Positions 10,820 through 20,940 of a stretch of DNA of 31,297 nucleotides are shown one piece after another; the stretch's first letter is position 1; the number at the start of each line of letters is the position of its first letter. The DNA is from Lojkania enalia (taxonomy: Eukaryota; Ascomycota; Dothideomycetes; Pleosporales). The notes under the pieces were generated by a model. That model worked only from the letters and a program-made list of their open reading frames with translations, did no database searches and was not told the origin of the DNA. The stretch is taken from the NCBI GenBank assembly GCA_010094045.1, contig ML986694.1, forward strand, positions 112,983 to 144,279. Reading direction: 5' to 3'. Both the position numbers and the translations under genes were made by a program.

Positions 10820-11745
10820 CTAGCTAGAATACCAGCCCAACAGCTATTCTACTACTTATATAGTAGCTGTAGTAGGAGCTTTAGAACTAGTAATCTAAAA
10901 TCTAGCAGTTTTAATCTAATCTTAACTTAGTATATACTATTATCCTCTAGCTCTAGTCTTCTACTACCTCTTATCCTCAACTCCTAGACCTTCTATATTT
11001 TAATAGTAAACTATATACGCTTTATATATAGCTCCTATTTATTAAGGTTAAACTCTATTTAGACTAGTTTAATAGAGCTAATATATTTAACTACGTCTAG
11101 GACCGACTTAAATAGCTATAGTAAGCATTAGTACTATACCTCCGCTAGACTACTAAAGATAGCTAGTCTTAGAATTCTAAGATAATCTTTTTATTCTTCT
11201 AGCGCTTCTATTATAATCTATATAAGGAATAGGAGGCAGTTTAACATTTTATATTAGTATATTAGAAGGATAATAAGTTATTTCTTACGTACCTCGCTCG
11301 TTTCGAGCATCTCTTATATAAGGTGGGTATCTAGTTATAGCCTGATATATCTTAAATCTCCTCTTTCTACTATAGTCTCTACTCTTCTCTCTACTAGCTC
11401 CTTAAAAAGTTAAACAACTCTCTATTCTATTAGTAATATAATAACTATATTAAGCTTGTTTAGTATATCGATTATTATACTAGACGCTAGCTAGCTAGCT
11501 AAAAATAGTTCTCTTAAACTAATACTTAGCTAGTTAAATCTTCTTCTCCTAAGCGTATAGATATTAGTAATACCCAGATAAGATTACGCTCTTCCTCTAT
11601 ATTATTAGTCTACTACTATTACTACTATAATTATAACCTTTACTATAGTTGTAGATCTAAATATTATTAGATTAAGGACTGCAGCCGGGTTAAACCGCAG
11701 CTCCTCCTAATAGATAGAATACCTCTACCCTGTACGAAATAGACA
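10820..11745 (+). pseudogene. Gag-like protein of element D with CCHC zinc knuckle (RIP-degraded)
   Basis: One frame (phase of 11044, 11173 and 11641) can be followed for about 300 codons without a frameshift. The N-terminal part looks like a Gln-rich coil with many stops at Gln positions. The middle reads FNRANIFNYV, NSKIIF, RFYYNLYKE and LARFEHLLYK, typical of retrotransposon gag. A CX2CX4HX4C knuckle lies at 11641-11682; its first Cys and His are Tyr (TAC, TAT), while the second and third Cys survive (TGT, TGC), followed by SRVKP. Gag would form particles and bind RNA. The frame ends near 11745 with no pol behind it. Such an element would need pol from another element to move. Confidence 0.8.
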
Positions 11746-11814
11746 GCTAGTTGTACTAGGTCTCTATATTACAGCTACAATCGTTAATTGCAGCTACTTT
11801 CTAAAAGGGGGTAC

Positions 11815-12025
11815 TATTACGGTATCCTTATATTCCTCTTAACACCTACACGTAGCACGCTCGCTTCTATATATATACCTTCTTCTTCCCCCTTATCTTC
11901 TTACTTACCTCGCGTTCAGCTTGCTTCTTAGCTATCTTCTTATATAACACCTGAGATCTATATATAGTATACTATACTAAGCGTTAGATAAGCCTTATCG
12001 TCCCTGCTTATAGCCTCTCGTAATA
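11815..12025 (+). repeat. 3' LTR of element D (211 bp)
   Basis: Starts TATTACGGTATCC after a purine tract, ends CTCTCGTAATA, and is followed by TATATAAGAG, which resumes the A2 sequence. Confidence 0.9.
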
Positions 12026-13136
12026 TATATAAGAGTTAAGTAGTAGATTAGAAAACTAAATTATAGGCCCGAAATTACTCTTCTATAGAATCTAGAGGGT
12101 CTAATAGTAGGCTATTAGATACCTCCCTAATTCTCTTCTCCTCTACTCTCCTTTCCCTTTCTTCCCTCTAGACTTTCTTTAAATCTCTTCTACCTTATTT
12201 TTAACCGCCCGAGAGCGCTGTAATATTAGTTTAAAAGCTAAATACTAGAGCCTTTAAAGCTGAAACTTAATAGAGTAACTTAGTACCCTAGTAGAATAAA
12301 GCTACCTAGATACTAGTTATAAAAAGACTAGCTTCCTAACTCTTTATAATCTAGGCTATAAGCGCTAGATTATAAGTAGACTCTAAAATAGCCTTAAAAG
12401 CTACTTTTTTATCCTCCTTATCCCCTATATATCAGACTACTACCTATAGTTCGAGATGGCCCTAGAGGACTAGAAACTCCTCTTTATAGTAGGAGGGGAT
12501 CTATAAGTACGTTAATAGCAAATACTCTACTAGTATTAGATATAATTCGTACGGGGTTATACTTTTTATTTTATAAGGTATAATACTCGCATTTTTTTAA
12601 TCTTAAGAACTAAAAGGTAAATATTATATACTACCTACAGGCGAGCGCGTATATAGCTTAAAGGTAAATAATTTAGAAGGCTTCTAAAAAAACTCTAAAA
12701 GGTAGGCGGAGTAGTATATTAATTAATTTTTTCTAAGAGGTGTTAATAATACTTTAATAATTAACGGTTCTAGAGACGTGTAATAATACGTATAGAGTAG
12801 AAGTTGTTATTTAGTTAAGGAAGCTTAGTTAACAGCAACCTAGTAATATACTAAAGCTAGTAAATACTTATTACTATACGCGACAAAATTGCAATATTAA
12901 TAAACTATTATAATAGTAGTTACTAGCTAATATATAGGTTAATTATACTTACCGTAAAAACCTTACTTAATATTATATTAATATATAAATACATCTCTAT
13001 AGGTAACCGTATATATTAGCCCTTACTAATAAATATCTTAAAGAAATTTCTTTATACTAGAACCCATCTATAATAGCCCTAATTCCCTCCTAAACTAGTA
13101 TAGATAGGGACTATTAGCCTATAAAAAGGGGGGTAG
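12026..13136 (+). other. A2 segment from pol end to polypurine tract
   Basis: Colinear with A1 1007-2116. It contains the last codons of pol to about 12060, the possible antisense ORF, and a 3' untranslated part with a purine tract (AAAAAGGGGGGTAG, 13123-13136) directly before the LTR. Confidence 0.75.
12066..12843 (-). pseudogene. Possible antisense ORF between integrase and 3' LTR, Gypsy A2
   Basis: The second copy of the minus-strand frame described at 1045-1822, colinear at offset 11021 at every checkpoint tested (about 1090, 1561, 1691 and 1801), so there is no net indel over about 780 bp. The differences are transitions. The Lys/Glu/Arg-rich C-terminal part and the helical middle part are again readable. 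No family is recognised. Confidence 0.45.
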
Positions 13137-13415
13137 TATAATAATGCGAAGAAATTGTTCTATAAAAAGCTTTATATATAACCTTATTCTAAAGCTTTTT
13201 ACTTATCTTATCTTACCCCTAGCTCTACCTCTTTTTCCTTCTATATATAGTTATATACTCCCTTATAAGTAGCTTAGTAGTTCTTCTATATCCTTTTATA
13301 TAAGGCCTATAGGTGTTAATAGAATTCCTAGGTCCTTAAACCCCTATATACTCTTATATATCTCTAAGTAGATTCGTGCTATATTTAAACCTATTATCTT
13401 ACCTATACTATTATA
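13137..13415 (+). repeat. 3' LTR of A2
   Basis: 279 bp. It is more TpA-rich than the 5' LTR, and is followed by ATAAG at 13416-13420, matching 5541-5545. Confidence 0.92.
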
Positions 13416-13571
13416 ATAAGATATTATAGTATACTATCTAGAATTTAATAACTACTCTAGTCTATAATATAATATAATATACTACTCTAGTTAATTAAAT
13501 TTATATATATAGGGAAGTAGTATAAATAAAATTTATATAGTATTAGAGAAGTATATTAGATTTTCTTCTAC
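13416..13571. other. AT-rich DNA between A2 and T3
   Basis: Continues the sequence left of A2 (4747-5545) after the ATAAG duplication and runs to the TA where T3 is inserted (13572-13573). It has no protein-like frame, though the minus-strand frame of 17587-18109 may end just inside it. Confidence 0.5.
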
Positions 13572-13573
13572 TA

Positions 13574-13640
13574 ACGTATTTTATAAGCGAGTTATCTACC
13601 TAAGCAAGTTATCTACCTAAGCAAGTTATCTACCTTATTA
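13574..13640 (+). repeat. Left terminal inverted repeat of T3 with 17-bp tandem units
   Basis: The inverted repeat covers about 45 bp. Within it, three units of 17 bp (AAGCGAGTTATCTACCT and two AAGCAAG variants) run from 13585 to 13635. The right terminus has two such units. They may be transposase binding sites. Confidence 0.85.
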
Positions 13641-13699
13641 ACTATCTCTATATTTAGAGGTATATATTATAATAATACCTGCAGGTATTACTATAATAA

Positions 13700-14876
13700 T
13701 TTAATAGAGGATAGATATACTATTTATCTACTACTATATAAGTTCTAGTATTATATCTAGGCTTGCTGTAGCAGCTGTAGTACTTCTAATATAGTATACC
13801 TACTCTTCTACGCTTCCTACCTGCGCGTACTTTATCCTCTAGCTACTTATCTACCTCCTTTTAAGCAGCTATCTTAGCAGCTTTAGCTTTAGTAAGGCTA
13901 CTTTACTTCTATAGAACCTTTTTTAATCGCTTTTTACGCTGCGATAAAGCCTTATTTACTTTTTAAAGTTAACCAACCTAACGCTAAAATAGTACGCATA
14001 AATAAGCTATTTATATAGTACCTTTAGTAAGTAAATTAAGAGAATTATTAATTGTAGTAGATAAGCTATTCTAATACCTAGTAATATAGTCTTAAATTAG
14101 TATTGTTTAAGACCCTAGTTTAATAGTATTAGTTGGTGTTTTTAACTCCTAGAAGCAACTAGCTACTAGTAGTAGTAATAGAGTATAAAGCTTAATATTA
14201 AACTTTAATAATACTATATTAGAATTATATAGTATTAGACTAGTACCTTAAAAGCTTGCGTATATATTAGCCTTAGTAATAGAGCGCTAATATACTATAT
14301 AAAAGGTTGGTAGAAAGTTAAGTTTTATAATATAGTAGATACTAGCTTATATAAGCTTATTAATCTTACGCCTATATACTTTCTTTAATAGTAAAAAGTA
14401 GCCTATATCTAGAAGCTGTAGTAGATATAATAAATATACCGGTATATATAATAGAATAATATTCTTCTCTTTATAGAGCAGCTGAAACTTAGTAGACCTA
14501 TAGCTCTTATAGCTATTAATAACTAGTATACGATAAGCGTCTACTATATACTACTTTATATACTAATTAAAACGCTCTAACTATTTAATTACAAGCTTAT
14601 TATTTATCTATCTACTATTACTCAGCGCGATTACTCCTCTAGATAGTATATTATCGCCCTAATACTATATAGAGAGATACTACTTACTAGTAAAAATAAT
14701 AAATAGTAGGATAGTATTACTATAAGTACTAATAGTCTAAATAACTATTATCTACTCGCAATTATCTAGTTATAGTAATTTTAGTTAACTAGCTGATAGT
14801 TTAGTACTAGTAATTACCTTACTAGTAGATATAATACTTATCTAGAAGCCCGTCTCGTCGAAATTATAGATATTAT
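13700..14876 (-). pseudogene. T3 transposase, DDE catalytic and C-terminal part
   Basis: On the minus strand this part begins at NIYNFDETGF (FDETGF at 14845-14862), where both the catalytic Asp and Glu are unmutated. Next come INNKLVIK, then LVINSYKSY near 14510-14530 (the second Asp changed to Asn), then LLQLLDIGYFLLLKKVY near 14390-14450, matching the third catalytic block of Fot1/pogo transposases. The C-terminal part toward 13700 is Lys/Arg/Ala-rich and less certain. Stops are TAG/TAA. Confidence 0.85.
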
Positions 14877-14989
14877 TAACGTACCTTATAAGCGAGCGGC
14901 TTATATAAGTAAGTAGTCTACTCTATTAACTTTTTTAACTTTTATATACATATAGCTTAACAACTAAGTAATATAATAGCAATTTACAA

Positions 14990-16517
14990 CTTGCGCGATT
15001 ATTTTATAGAAACCTCTATATCCTTCTAGCATATACGAGAATTATATTTAATTTTACTATAGCGGTTATAGCACGCTTTATACTATCCGCTTATATCTAA
15101 TTACACCCTAAATTAGCGTATTATAGCCCGAGTTTCCTCCTTATCATCCTTTTTAGCAATAATTATCTCTTCTTATACTTTTGTTAGGGTCCCTTACGCT
15201 TAAATCTGCCTTTTTTTCCGCTGTTTCTATTTTATTACTACTTTATTTACTTTTTAAAGGCTGACGATTTTATTATATATTAACCCGATCTAATATATTG
15301 CTTTTATAGAATCTTTCTCAAGCTAATTTAGTTTTTTAATAATAGAAGCTAGCGAAGAACTTATATTCCTTTAAATCTAATTATAAATTAATATTAATTA
15401 AACTTCTAGCTCGTACGCGTTATTTAGTATTTTTACTTTCTATAGGGTATTATTTTATACTAGCGGTATTAGCGTATAAAGCTTTATATTAAACTTTAAA
15501 AGTACCGCTTCTAGATTAAATAGGACTAGACCAGCTCCTTAAAAGCTTATATAGATATTATCCTTTATAATTAATATATTAAAAGTAGCTTTAAAGGTTA
15601 AAAAGAACTTAAGTTTTATAATATAGTTAATATAATTATATACTAAGACTAAGATCTGATTTCTATATATACGCTTTAATAGTAAGGAGTAGCCTATATT
15701 TAGTAGCTGCAATAGGTGTAATAAATAAGCTAGTATATAGAGTAGAATAATGCCCTATTTCTTATAGAGTTTCTAGAAATTAAGCGAGTTATAGCTATTA
15801 TAGCTATTAAAGATTAGTAGTCGACGTGTACCTACTATATAATCCCTTATATATCTATAAAAGTGCTTTAACTACTTAATACCGAGTTTATTTATTATCC
15901 AGCCGTTCTTACTAACTATAATAGCCTAGTTCTTAGGTATATTATCACCTTTATACTAGGTAGAGAGATAGTAGTAGCTAGCGATAATAATAAAGGGTGG
16001 GAGCGTCTAGCTAGTAGTATTAATCCCCTAAATTACTAAAATCTATTTATAATTACCTAATTAAATTGCCTTTAGTTAATTACATCTCTTTATACCTATA
16101 ACAACTAGTTGTAATAAAATAACGTCTATTTAAAAGTTAGATTTATTAAAGTTATATATATCCTCGTCTATAATACTATACTTCTCCTTAATATACTATA
16201 TAAGCTTAAACCAGCTTTTAATTACCTTAAAATCTTCGTATAGAGTTCTCTAGTAATTATAAAGCTGATTTAGGCGTGTTTTAAGCTTAGGAGTATATCT
16301 AATAAAGTTCTTAGCCTAATATATACTAATCTAGTCTATACCGCGCTTAGTAAATAAGCTATTAGCTATATCTTATATAGTAGCTAAAGTAGGCGTAAAT
16401 CCTCGCGAATGTAGGTTAAGTATATATTAGATAATAACCTCCTCTTTAGGTTTTGTTAGTCTCTTTAAGTTAGGCTTATAATCGCGCTGTAAGTAGATTC
16501 TAGTATATTATTAGTAT
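14990..16517 (-). pseudogene. T4 transposase, main part (RIP-degraded)
   Basis: Minus-strand reading from high to low coordinates: the CENP-B-like DNA-binding region at 16380-16480 (YKPNLKRLTKPKEEVII, SRGFTPTLATI, DIANSLFTKRG); EDIYNFNKSNF at about 16136-16170, where the family has D-E-T-G (Asp to Asn, Glu to Lys); GWIINKLGIK near 15890; GTRRLLIFNSYNSY at about 15785-15830 (Asp to Asn); LLLKR near 15660. The C-terminal basic region (QRKKRQ) is near 15200. This is the cut-and-paste enzyme of the Fot1/pogo group, now inactive: two of three catalytic acids are mutated and many stops are present. Confidence 0.87.
16513..16517. repeat. Left target-site duplication of solo LTR (AGTAT)
   Basis: Identical to 16797-16801. 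It proves a genuine integration followed by loss of the internal region. Confidence 0.9.
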
Positions 16518-16796
16518 TATAACGATGCAAAGAAATCGTTCCACGAAAAGCTTCATATACAACCTTATCCCAAAGCTTTTCGCTTATCTTATCCTACCCC
16601 CAGTTCTACCCCTTTTCCCTTCCGTATATAGTTGTACACTCCCTTATAAGTAGCTTAGTAGTTCTTCTATATCCTTTCGTATAAGGCCTATAGGTGTTAA
16701 TAGAATTCCTAGGTCCCTGAACCCCCACGCACTCCTATATACCTCTAAGTAGATTCGTGCCGCATTTAGACCCATTATCTTACCTACGCTGTTATA
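16518..16796 (+). repeat. Solo LTR of family A, nested in T4
   Basis: 279 bp, the same start and end as the other A LTRs, but with termini closer to TGTAACG...CTGTTACA (TATAACG...CTGTTATA). It has visibly more CpA and GC than the other three copies (for example CCACGAAAAG, CCCCCACGCAC). The AGTAT duplications on both sides mean a full element inserted and was removed by LTR-LTR recombination. It is the least RIP-altered sequence noted in the window. Confidence 0.93.
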
Positions 16797-16900
16797 AGTA
16801 TATAGTTGTTCGAATTATATTAAATATTAAAGTAGCGCGTCTTTCGCTATTTATTTAGCCTCTTTTAATAGCTAAGAGGGTTAAGTTTACTTAATTCTCG
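16797..16900 (-). pseudogene. T4 transposase N-terminal fragment
   Basis: Removing the solo LTR joins the minus-strand frame ATLIFNIIRTT to the segment before YLQRDYKPNL, so the LTR lies inside the N-terminal coding part of the transposase. Two stops occur at the junction. The start codon cannot be fixed. Confidence 0.6.
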
Positions 16901-16968
16901 TTTTAGGCTGTATTCTTATTATTTTATCGTTATATTATTATTAAAAGCTTAGGTATTACGTTTTAGTA

Positions 16969-17016
16969 ATAGAGTAGACTACTCGCTTATATAGGTCGCT
17001 CGCTTATAAGGTATGT
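16969..17016 (-). repeat. Right terminal inverted repeat of T4
   Basis: Reverse complement of 14879-14926 with a few transitions. It contains two AAGCGAG units 17 bp apart. Confidence 0.9.
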
Positions 17017-17018
17017 TA

Positions 17019-17500
17019 TTAGTAATACTATACTTTACTTTAGTATTACGTACTAAGTTAAACTAGCTACTAATAACTTTAGGATTCTTATAGAGAGCTC
17101 TTTAATAGTTGTATTTTTAATAGAAGTATATTTTAAGCTTAAGAATGCGATTAATAAAGTTTATTAGCTAGTTTTTACCGACCTAGTCTATAGAGTAAGC
17201 TCTAAGTAAATGGTTAGCTATATCTTATATACTATCGATTATAGGAGGGTATCTACGAGATAATAGGTCTAGTATATACTATATTATAGTTGATTCTTCT
17301 AGCTTTGTAAGCTTCTTTAAATTAGGCTCGCAATTATATTATAAAGATTTACCGGCGCGTTAGTCTCTAAGCATTATTTAGAGGATACTATAGGTAGCTA
17401 TAGTACTTTATACGCTCTAAATTTAATCTTAATTAATAGCTAAAATAGCTAGTAATATCTAACCTTCTTAATAGATTAATTAAGGTTAAGGTAGTTACTA
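17019..17500 (-). pseudogene. T3 transposase, N-terminal DNA-binding part
   Basis: The minus strand reads RYPPIIDS, DIANHLLRAYSID, INRILKLKI and RALYKNPKVISS, the HTH_Tnp_Tc5/CENP-B-like region of Fot1/pogo transposases, up to KVKYSIT, directly where T4 is inserted. The frame continues across T4 into NIYNFDETGF. The start codon is not identifiable. Confidence 0.82.
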
Positions 17501-17539
17501 CATTACGTTATAAGTAGGTAGGGTATAACTTCTTAATAA

Positions 17540-17584
17540 AAGTAGGCGACTTACTTAGGTGGGCGACTCGCTTATAAAATACGT
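17540..17584 (-). repeat. Right terminal inverted repeat of T3
   Basis: Its reverse complement starts ACGTATTTTATAAGCGAG, matching 13574 onward. It is followed by the TA duplication. Confidence 0.9.
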
Positions 17585-17586
17585 TA

Positions 17587-18104
17587 ACTACTAATAGTAA
17601 GAGCTAAGCTAATCCTTATTTATTAAAGTATTATTATCCGAGAAACTATTAAAGTCGGTTATATCTTTATTTAAAAAGCCTTTAAAAGTACTATTTAACT
17701 TCTTACTTAATATCTTATACTTATTCTTATATTATATAAGCTTAGCCTTAATTTTAGAATTATTATTAACCTCCTCTTCACACTTATCGCTTTTAATACC
17801 CTTAATATAGAGTAAGTTTAAATTAAGAAGAAGATTATTATTAAATTAATTATATACTAATAGAAGCTCTTAATATTTAGAGTAGTAATTAGTATATATT
17901 TATAATAAATAGATATAATAAAAAATATAATAAACTTACTTCTACTCTAGCTTTAAAATTATAGCTAACTCTTCCTTAAATAGTCTTTTAACAAACTCTT
18001 ATTATTTATTTTAAGTATCTTTACTTTTAAAGCTATTATTTTATAGTTTAAAAAGACTATCTTAGTATATTTTATATATAACCTTCTATATAGCCCCTCT
18101 AAAG
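17587..18104 (-). pseudogene. Unidentified minus-strand frame, C-terminal part (continues right of B2)
   Basis: On the minus strand a frame of about 170 codons, about 8 stops per 100 codons and all TAG/TAA, reads SFRGAI, FKSKDT, FVKRLFKEELAIILKLE, GIKSDKCEEEV, FKGFLNKDITDFNSFSDN. It is Lys/Glu/Asn-rich. It joins, across the B2 insertion with one CTATA removed, to the frame at 25586-26480. Competing frames in this area have roughly twice the stop density. I do not recognise the protein; it could be an old transposon protein or a host relic. Confidence 0.4.
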
Positions 18105-18109
18105 CTATA
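18105..18109. repeat. Left target-site duplication of B2 (CTATA)
   Basis: Identical to 25586-25590. Confidence 0.9.
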
Positions 18110-18649
18110 TATTATAAATATAGAACGTTAAGAGGTACCGCTTCTATAGCTAGAGTATAATCTAATATTAGCTACTGTACAGGTCGACTCGGACGAGGAC
18201 TAATAAGGTAAGAACAGGTAGAAGTATATTAAGGACCAGTTATTAGATAGTAAGTAGTAGGACTACGGGAACTGGAGAGATAATTAGTTGGATAATAAAG
18301 TATAGCACAACCTATGCATGTAATAATAGTAGAAGTATCTAGTATAGTAGGTTAGACCTAACGGACCTGATAGACCTGATAAGTAAAGGCTTAGCAGTCT
18401 TAGACCTAACTATATAAGGTGGGAGATCTTTTTAGTAGATTAGGTTCTATATAGTTATTCTTATAGATTTATTTTATTACTCTATTAGACTTTTAAATAT
18501 ACTTATTATATTCGAAGAATTAGTAAACCTAATACTCTCTCTTTACTAAAGCTACTACCTCTAACCAACCTAACGTAAATAAGGCCCCGGTATATATACG
18601 ACTATAATAGCGGTTGTTATATATACTAGTAGTATATAGGTTAGTAATA
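18110..18649 (+). repeat. 5' LTR of B2 (540 bp)
   Basis: Starts TATTATAAATATAG and ends TTAGTAATA. It has the same length as the 3' LTR and differs by transitions. The internal region begins TAATAACTACC; a primer-binding site is not clear. Confidence 0.92.
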
Positions 18650-18690
18650 TAATAACTACCTAATATTAAGAAAATAGAAACTATTTAAAG

Positions 18691-20940
18691 ATGTCTATTA
18701 TATCGCAAAGTTAAATTACGATAACTTAAAGGCTGTAAGCCCTAGAAGAAGTTATAGTATAAAAAGTATAAGAATAGGAGACCTGTATTATATAGATATA
18801 ATATAAGCTAGCCGCAGCTAGAACCGACCTAGCTAAAGCTAAATAATAAGTATAAGCTAAAATAGCTTTACTAAAGAAGTTTAATAGTAAGAAAGAATAT
18901 ATTAACCCTTTTTTTACGTTAATAAAGCTATACTTTAGGTTTAATAGTACGACCTTCTTCCTAGATAAGGATAAGATCTTAGCTGTAATAATAAATATAG
19001 AAGAGATACTACTAGTATAAGCCGAACTATTTATAGCCGATTAGCTGGAGAATAGAGGTAATATTAAGAAGACTAGAGAATCTATAGATAAACTTTTTAA
19101 GAGCTGGGAAGGATTTAAAAATAAGGTCTAAAATATCTTCGGAGAAGTAGATGCAGAATAGAAAGTATAAAGAAAACTATTAAGGTTAATCTAGACTAAG
19201 AGGGTAACGGATTATACTATAGAGTTCTAGAGACTTAGCGCTAGACTAGGATAGGATGATAGTATATTAGTAAGAATCTTCTATAAAGGGCTTAAAAATA
19301 AGGTTAAGGATGACCTAGCTAGAGAAGAAAGGCTAATAGAGCTATTAAAAATAATTAAATTAGTGGTTAGGATTAACAACTATCAGTATAAGTAAAAGAT
19401 AGAGAAAAGATTTTAGCTGTAAATATTCATACTAGTAAAGAAGGAAAGTAAGACGGTACTATAGGATAGTAATCTAATAGTCCTGGGAAAAGTCGAAAAG
19501 GATAAGGGAAAGAACTACTAATAATTAAGGATAAGCAATCTTAAAAAAGAAAGGCTTAAGAAGGGAGCGTGTCTTCTATATAGATAAAAAGGGTACTATA
19601 CGAAAGAATATCCAAATAAGAAAAAAGAAGCTAGAATAATAACTGCGCAACCTACTAATAGATACTAATAACTAACTTAGTACTAGATATATTATACAGA
19701 TAATAGATGTAGAACGTATTACTTAGTAAAAGAAGGGAGCAATTATTAGCTACAGCTAAGAAGAGTAGTAGTAGTTATTTAATATACAGAATACCTACTA
19801 AGCGTACTAAAACTTGATAGCACAATAATCCTAGAAAGACTAAAGTAAAAGAAGTACTAGATCTATAATAAAACGTACTAGGTAAAACTATACCTTTAGA
19901 AATATTAGAATATACCGTTCGAAGAAATAATATTCCGAGACAACTAGAACGCATTAAAAGCTGTAGTTAAATTAGTAGGAAAAGTTACAAACGAAGAAAT
20001 ATTCGAGTATATATAAGAAATATACTAAAGCTACCCTATAAAACTAGTAAAGGGTAAGAAAGGGAAATATATACTACCCTATAAGAACAGCCGCGAAAAA
20101 GATTAGGCTAGCTGCTACTAAGATAATTGCTAGATATATAAGAGTATTAAGATAAAGCTAGGAGTATAGCCGAGAATAGATATATAATTATTACTAAGAA
20201 TCTTACTATCTTAAAATAAAATAGAAGATTATATAGAAAACGGGTATTATTAGATTTGTAGAAGTTTAATTTATCTTAAAACTAAGTATCTATACCAGTT
20301 TAGCAAAATTATTATAGAAGCTGAAAAGCTGAGAAAAGTAGTTTTAGAGGTAAGAGAGATATAAGGAGATGTTAGAGGATAACTTAACATTATAGCTTGT
20401 AAGATAATAGGAGTAAATATACCTAGGGAGAAGAAACGTCCTAAAAATAATATATATTTAGAGAAATATAAAGCTTTAAACTGGAAATAATATATAGTTA
20501 GATGCCGGTACTATTAAAATATATTTAAGGTATTTAGATAGTAAGAATTAGATAAAGACTACTAACTAATTAAATAGTAATAGTATTTCTTAGGATGGAA
20601 GTATAAGATATATAGTAAGTAAGTAAAGGCTGCTTATATTTAAAAACTATAGATAAGATGTAGTATAGATAGATATCTACTATATAGAGGAGAAAAGGAG
20701 AAGGTAGGGTTCTTTCCACTTTAGTTAAAAAACTAAGTAGCCCCTAAGGTAATAGCTATACTAAGGAATTAGGTAGGAAAGCTGTTAGAAGAGTTACTAG
20801 TATAGTACCTTTATATATAGTACTCCGAGCGAAGTTTAATAGAAGGAAGCTTAGAGTACTACTTAATAGTAGAGCTTTAAATACGTTTATATCGGTGTAA
20901 TAGGTTTATAAGAATAATATAGAGTAGAGGGAAAAAGTAG
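18691..20940 (+). pseudogene. Gag polyprotein of B2 (RIP-degraded)
   Basis: Starts at an intact ATG (18691) and holds one frame to a TAG at 20938-20940. The capsid-like region at 18900-19390 is very readable (EYINPFFTLIKLYF, DKLFKSWEGFKN, VTDYTIEF, IFYKGLKNKVKDDLARE). A CX2CX4HX4C knuckle lies at 19570-19611, with its second and third Cys and its His changed to Tyr. A further 440 codons follow, with a second Cys/His-containing stretch near 20110-20150 (ASCYxDNC, IYKS) and EKLRKVVLEVREI near 20320. This long C-terminal extension also occurs in some fungal Gypsy gag proteins, as far as I know. Gag would package the RNA. Confidence 0.85.

Larger units (their letters stand above)
10492..12025 (+). 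mobile_element. Element D: compact gag-only LTR retrotransposon, nested in A2
   Basis: 1534 bp, with two 211-bp direct terminal repeats (10492-10702 and 11815-12025) that begin TATTAC and end GTAATA, RIP-converted from TGTTAC...GTAACA. The empty site is visible in A1 (1000-1015). A 4-bp TATA duplication fits, though low complexity leaves 4-6 bp possible. A purine tract (AAAAGGGGG, 11803-11811) precedes the right LTR. The interior encodes only a gag-like protein ending in a zinc knuckle. No protease, RT or integrase is present, and there is no room for them. Confidence 0.9.
5546..13415 (+). mobile_element. Ty3/Gypsy element A2, internally deleted, with two nested insertions
   Basis: Both 279-bp LTRs (5546-5824 and 13137-13415) and matching ATAAG target duplications define the element. 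Removing the nested DNA transposon T1 and the gag-only element D leaves about 4.5 kb, short for a Gypsy element, because gag, protease and the start of RT are missing: the 5' LTR joins directly to the RT fingers region. The remaining order is RT, RNase H, integrase, chromodomain, possible antisense ORF, polypurine tract, LTR. All coding parts carry RIP stops. Confidence 0.92.
14879..17016 (-). mobile_element. Fot1/pogo-type DNA transposon T4, nested in T3
   Basis: Flanked by TA (14877-14878 and 17017-17018), with inverted repeats of about 48 bp starting ACGTACCTTATAAGCGAG on the left and ACATACCTTATAAGCGAG on the right. Without the solo LTR and one AGTAT it is 1854 bp. It is almost identical to T5 (30128 to the window end) at a constant offset of 15249. 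It interrupts T3 in phase: the T3 frame KYSI ... NIYNF resumes across the site. Confidence 0.92.
13574..17584 (-). mobile_element. Fot1/pogo-type DNA transposon T3, interrupted by T4
   Basis: Flanked by TA duplications (13572-13573 and 17585-17586) and inverted repeats that start ACGTATTTTATAAGCGAG at both ends. Subtracting T4 and its TA leaves 1871 bp, close to T1 and T4. The transposase is on the minus strand. T4 lies in the transposase gene only a few codons upstream of the first catalytic box. Confidence 0.92.

Noticed and set aside
13585..13635. Minisatellite unrelated to the transposon
   Set aside because: The 17-bp units recur in the inverted termini of T3, T4 and T5, so they belong to the transposon ends.
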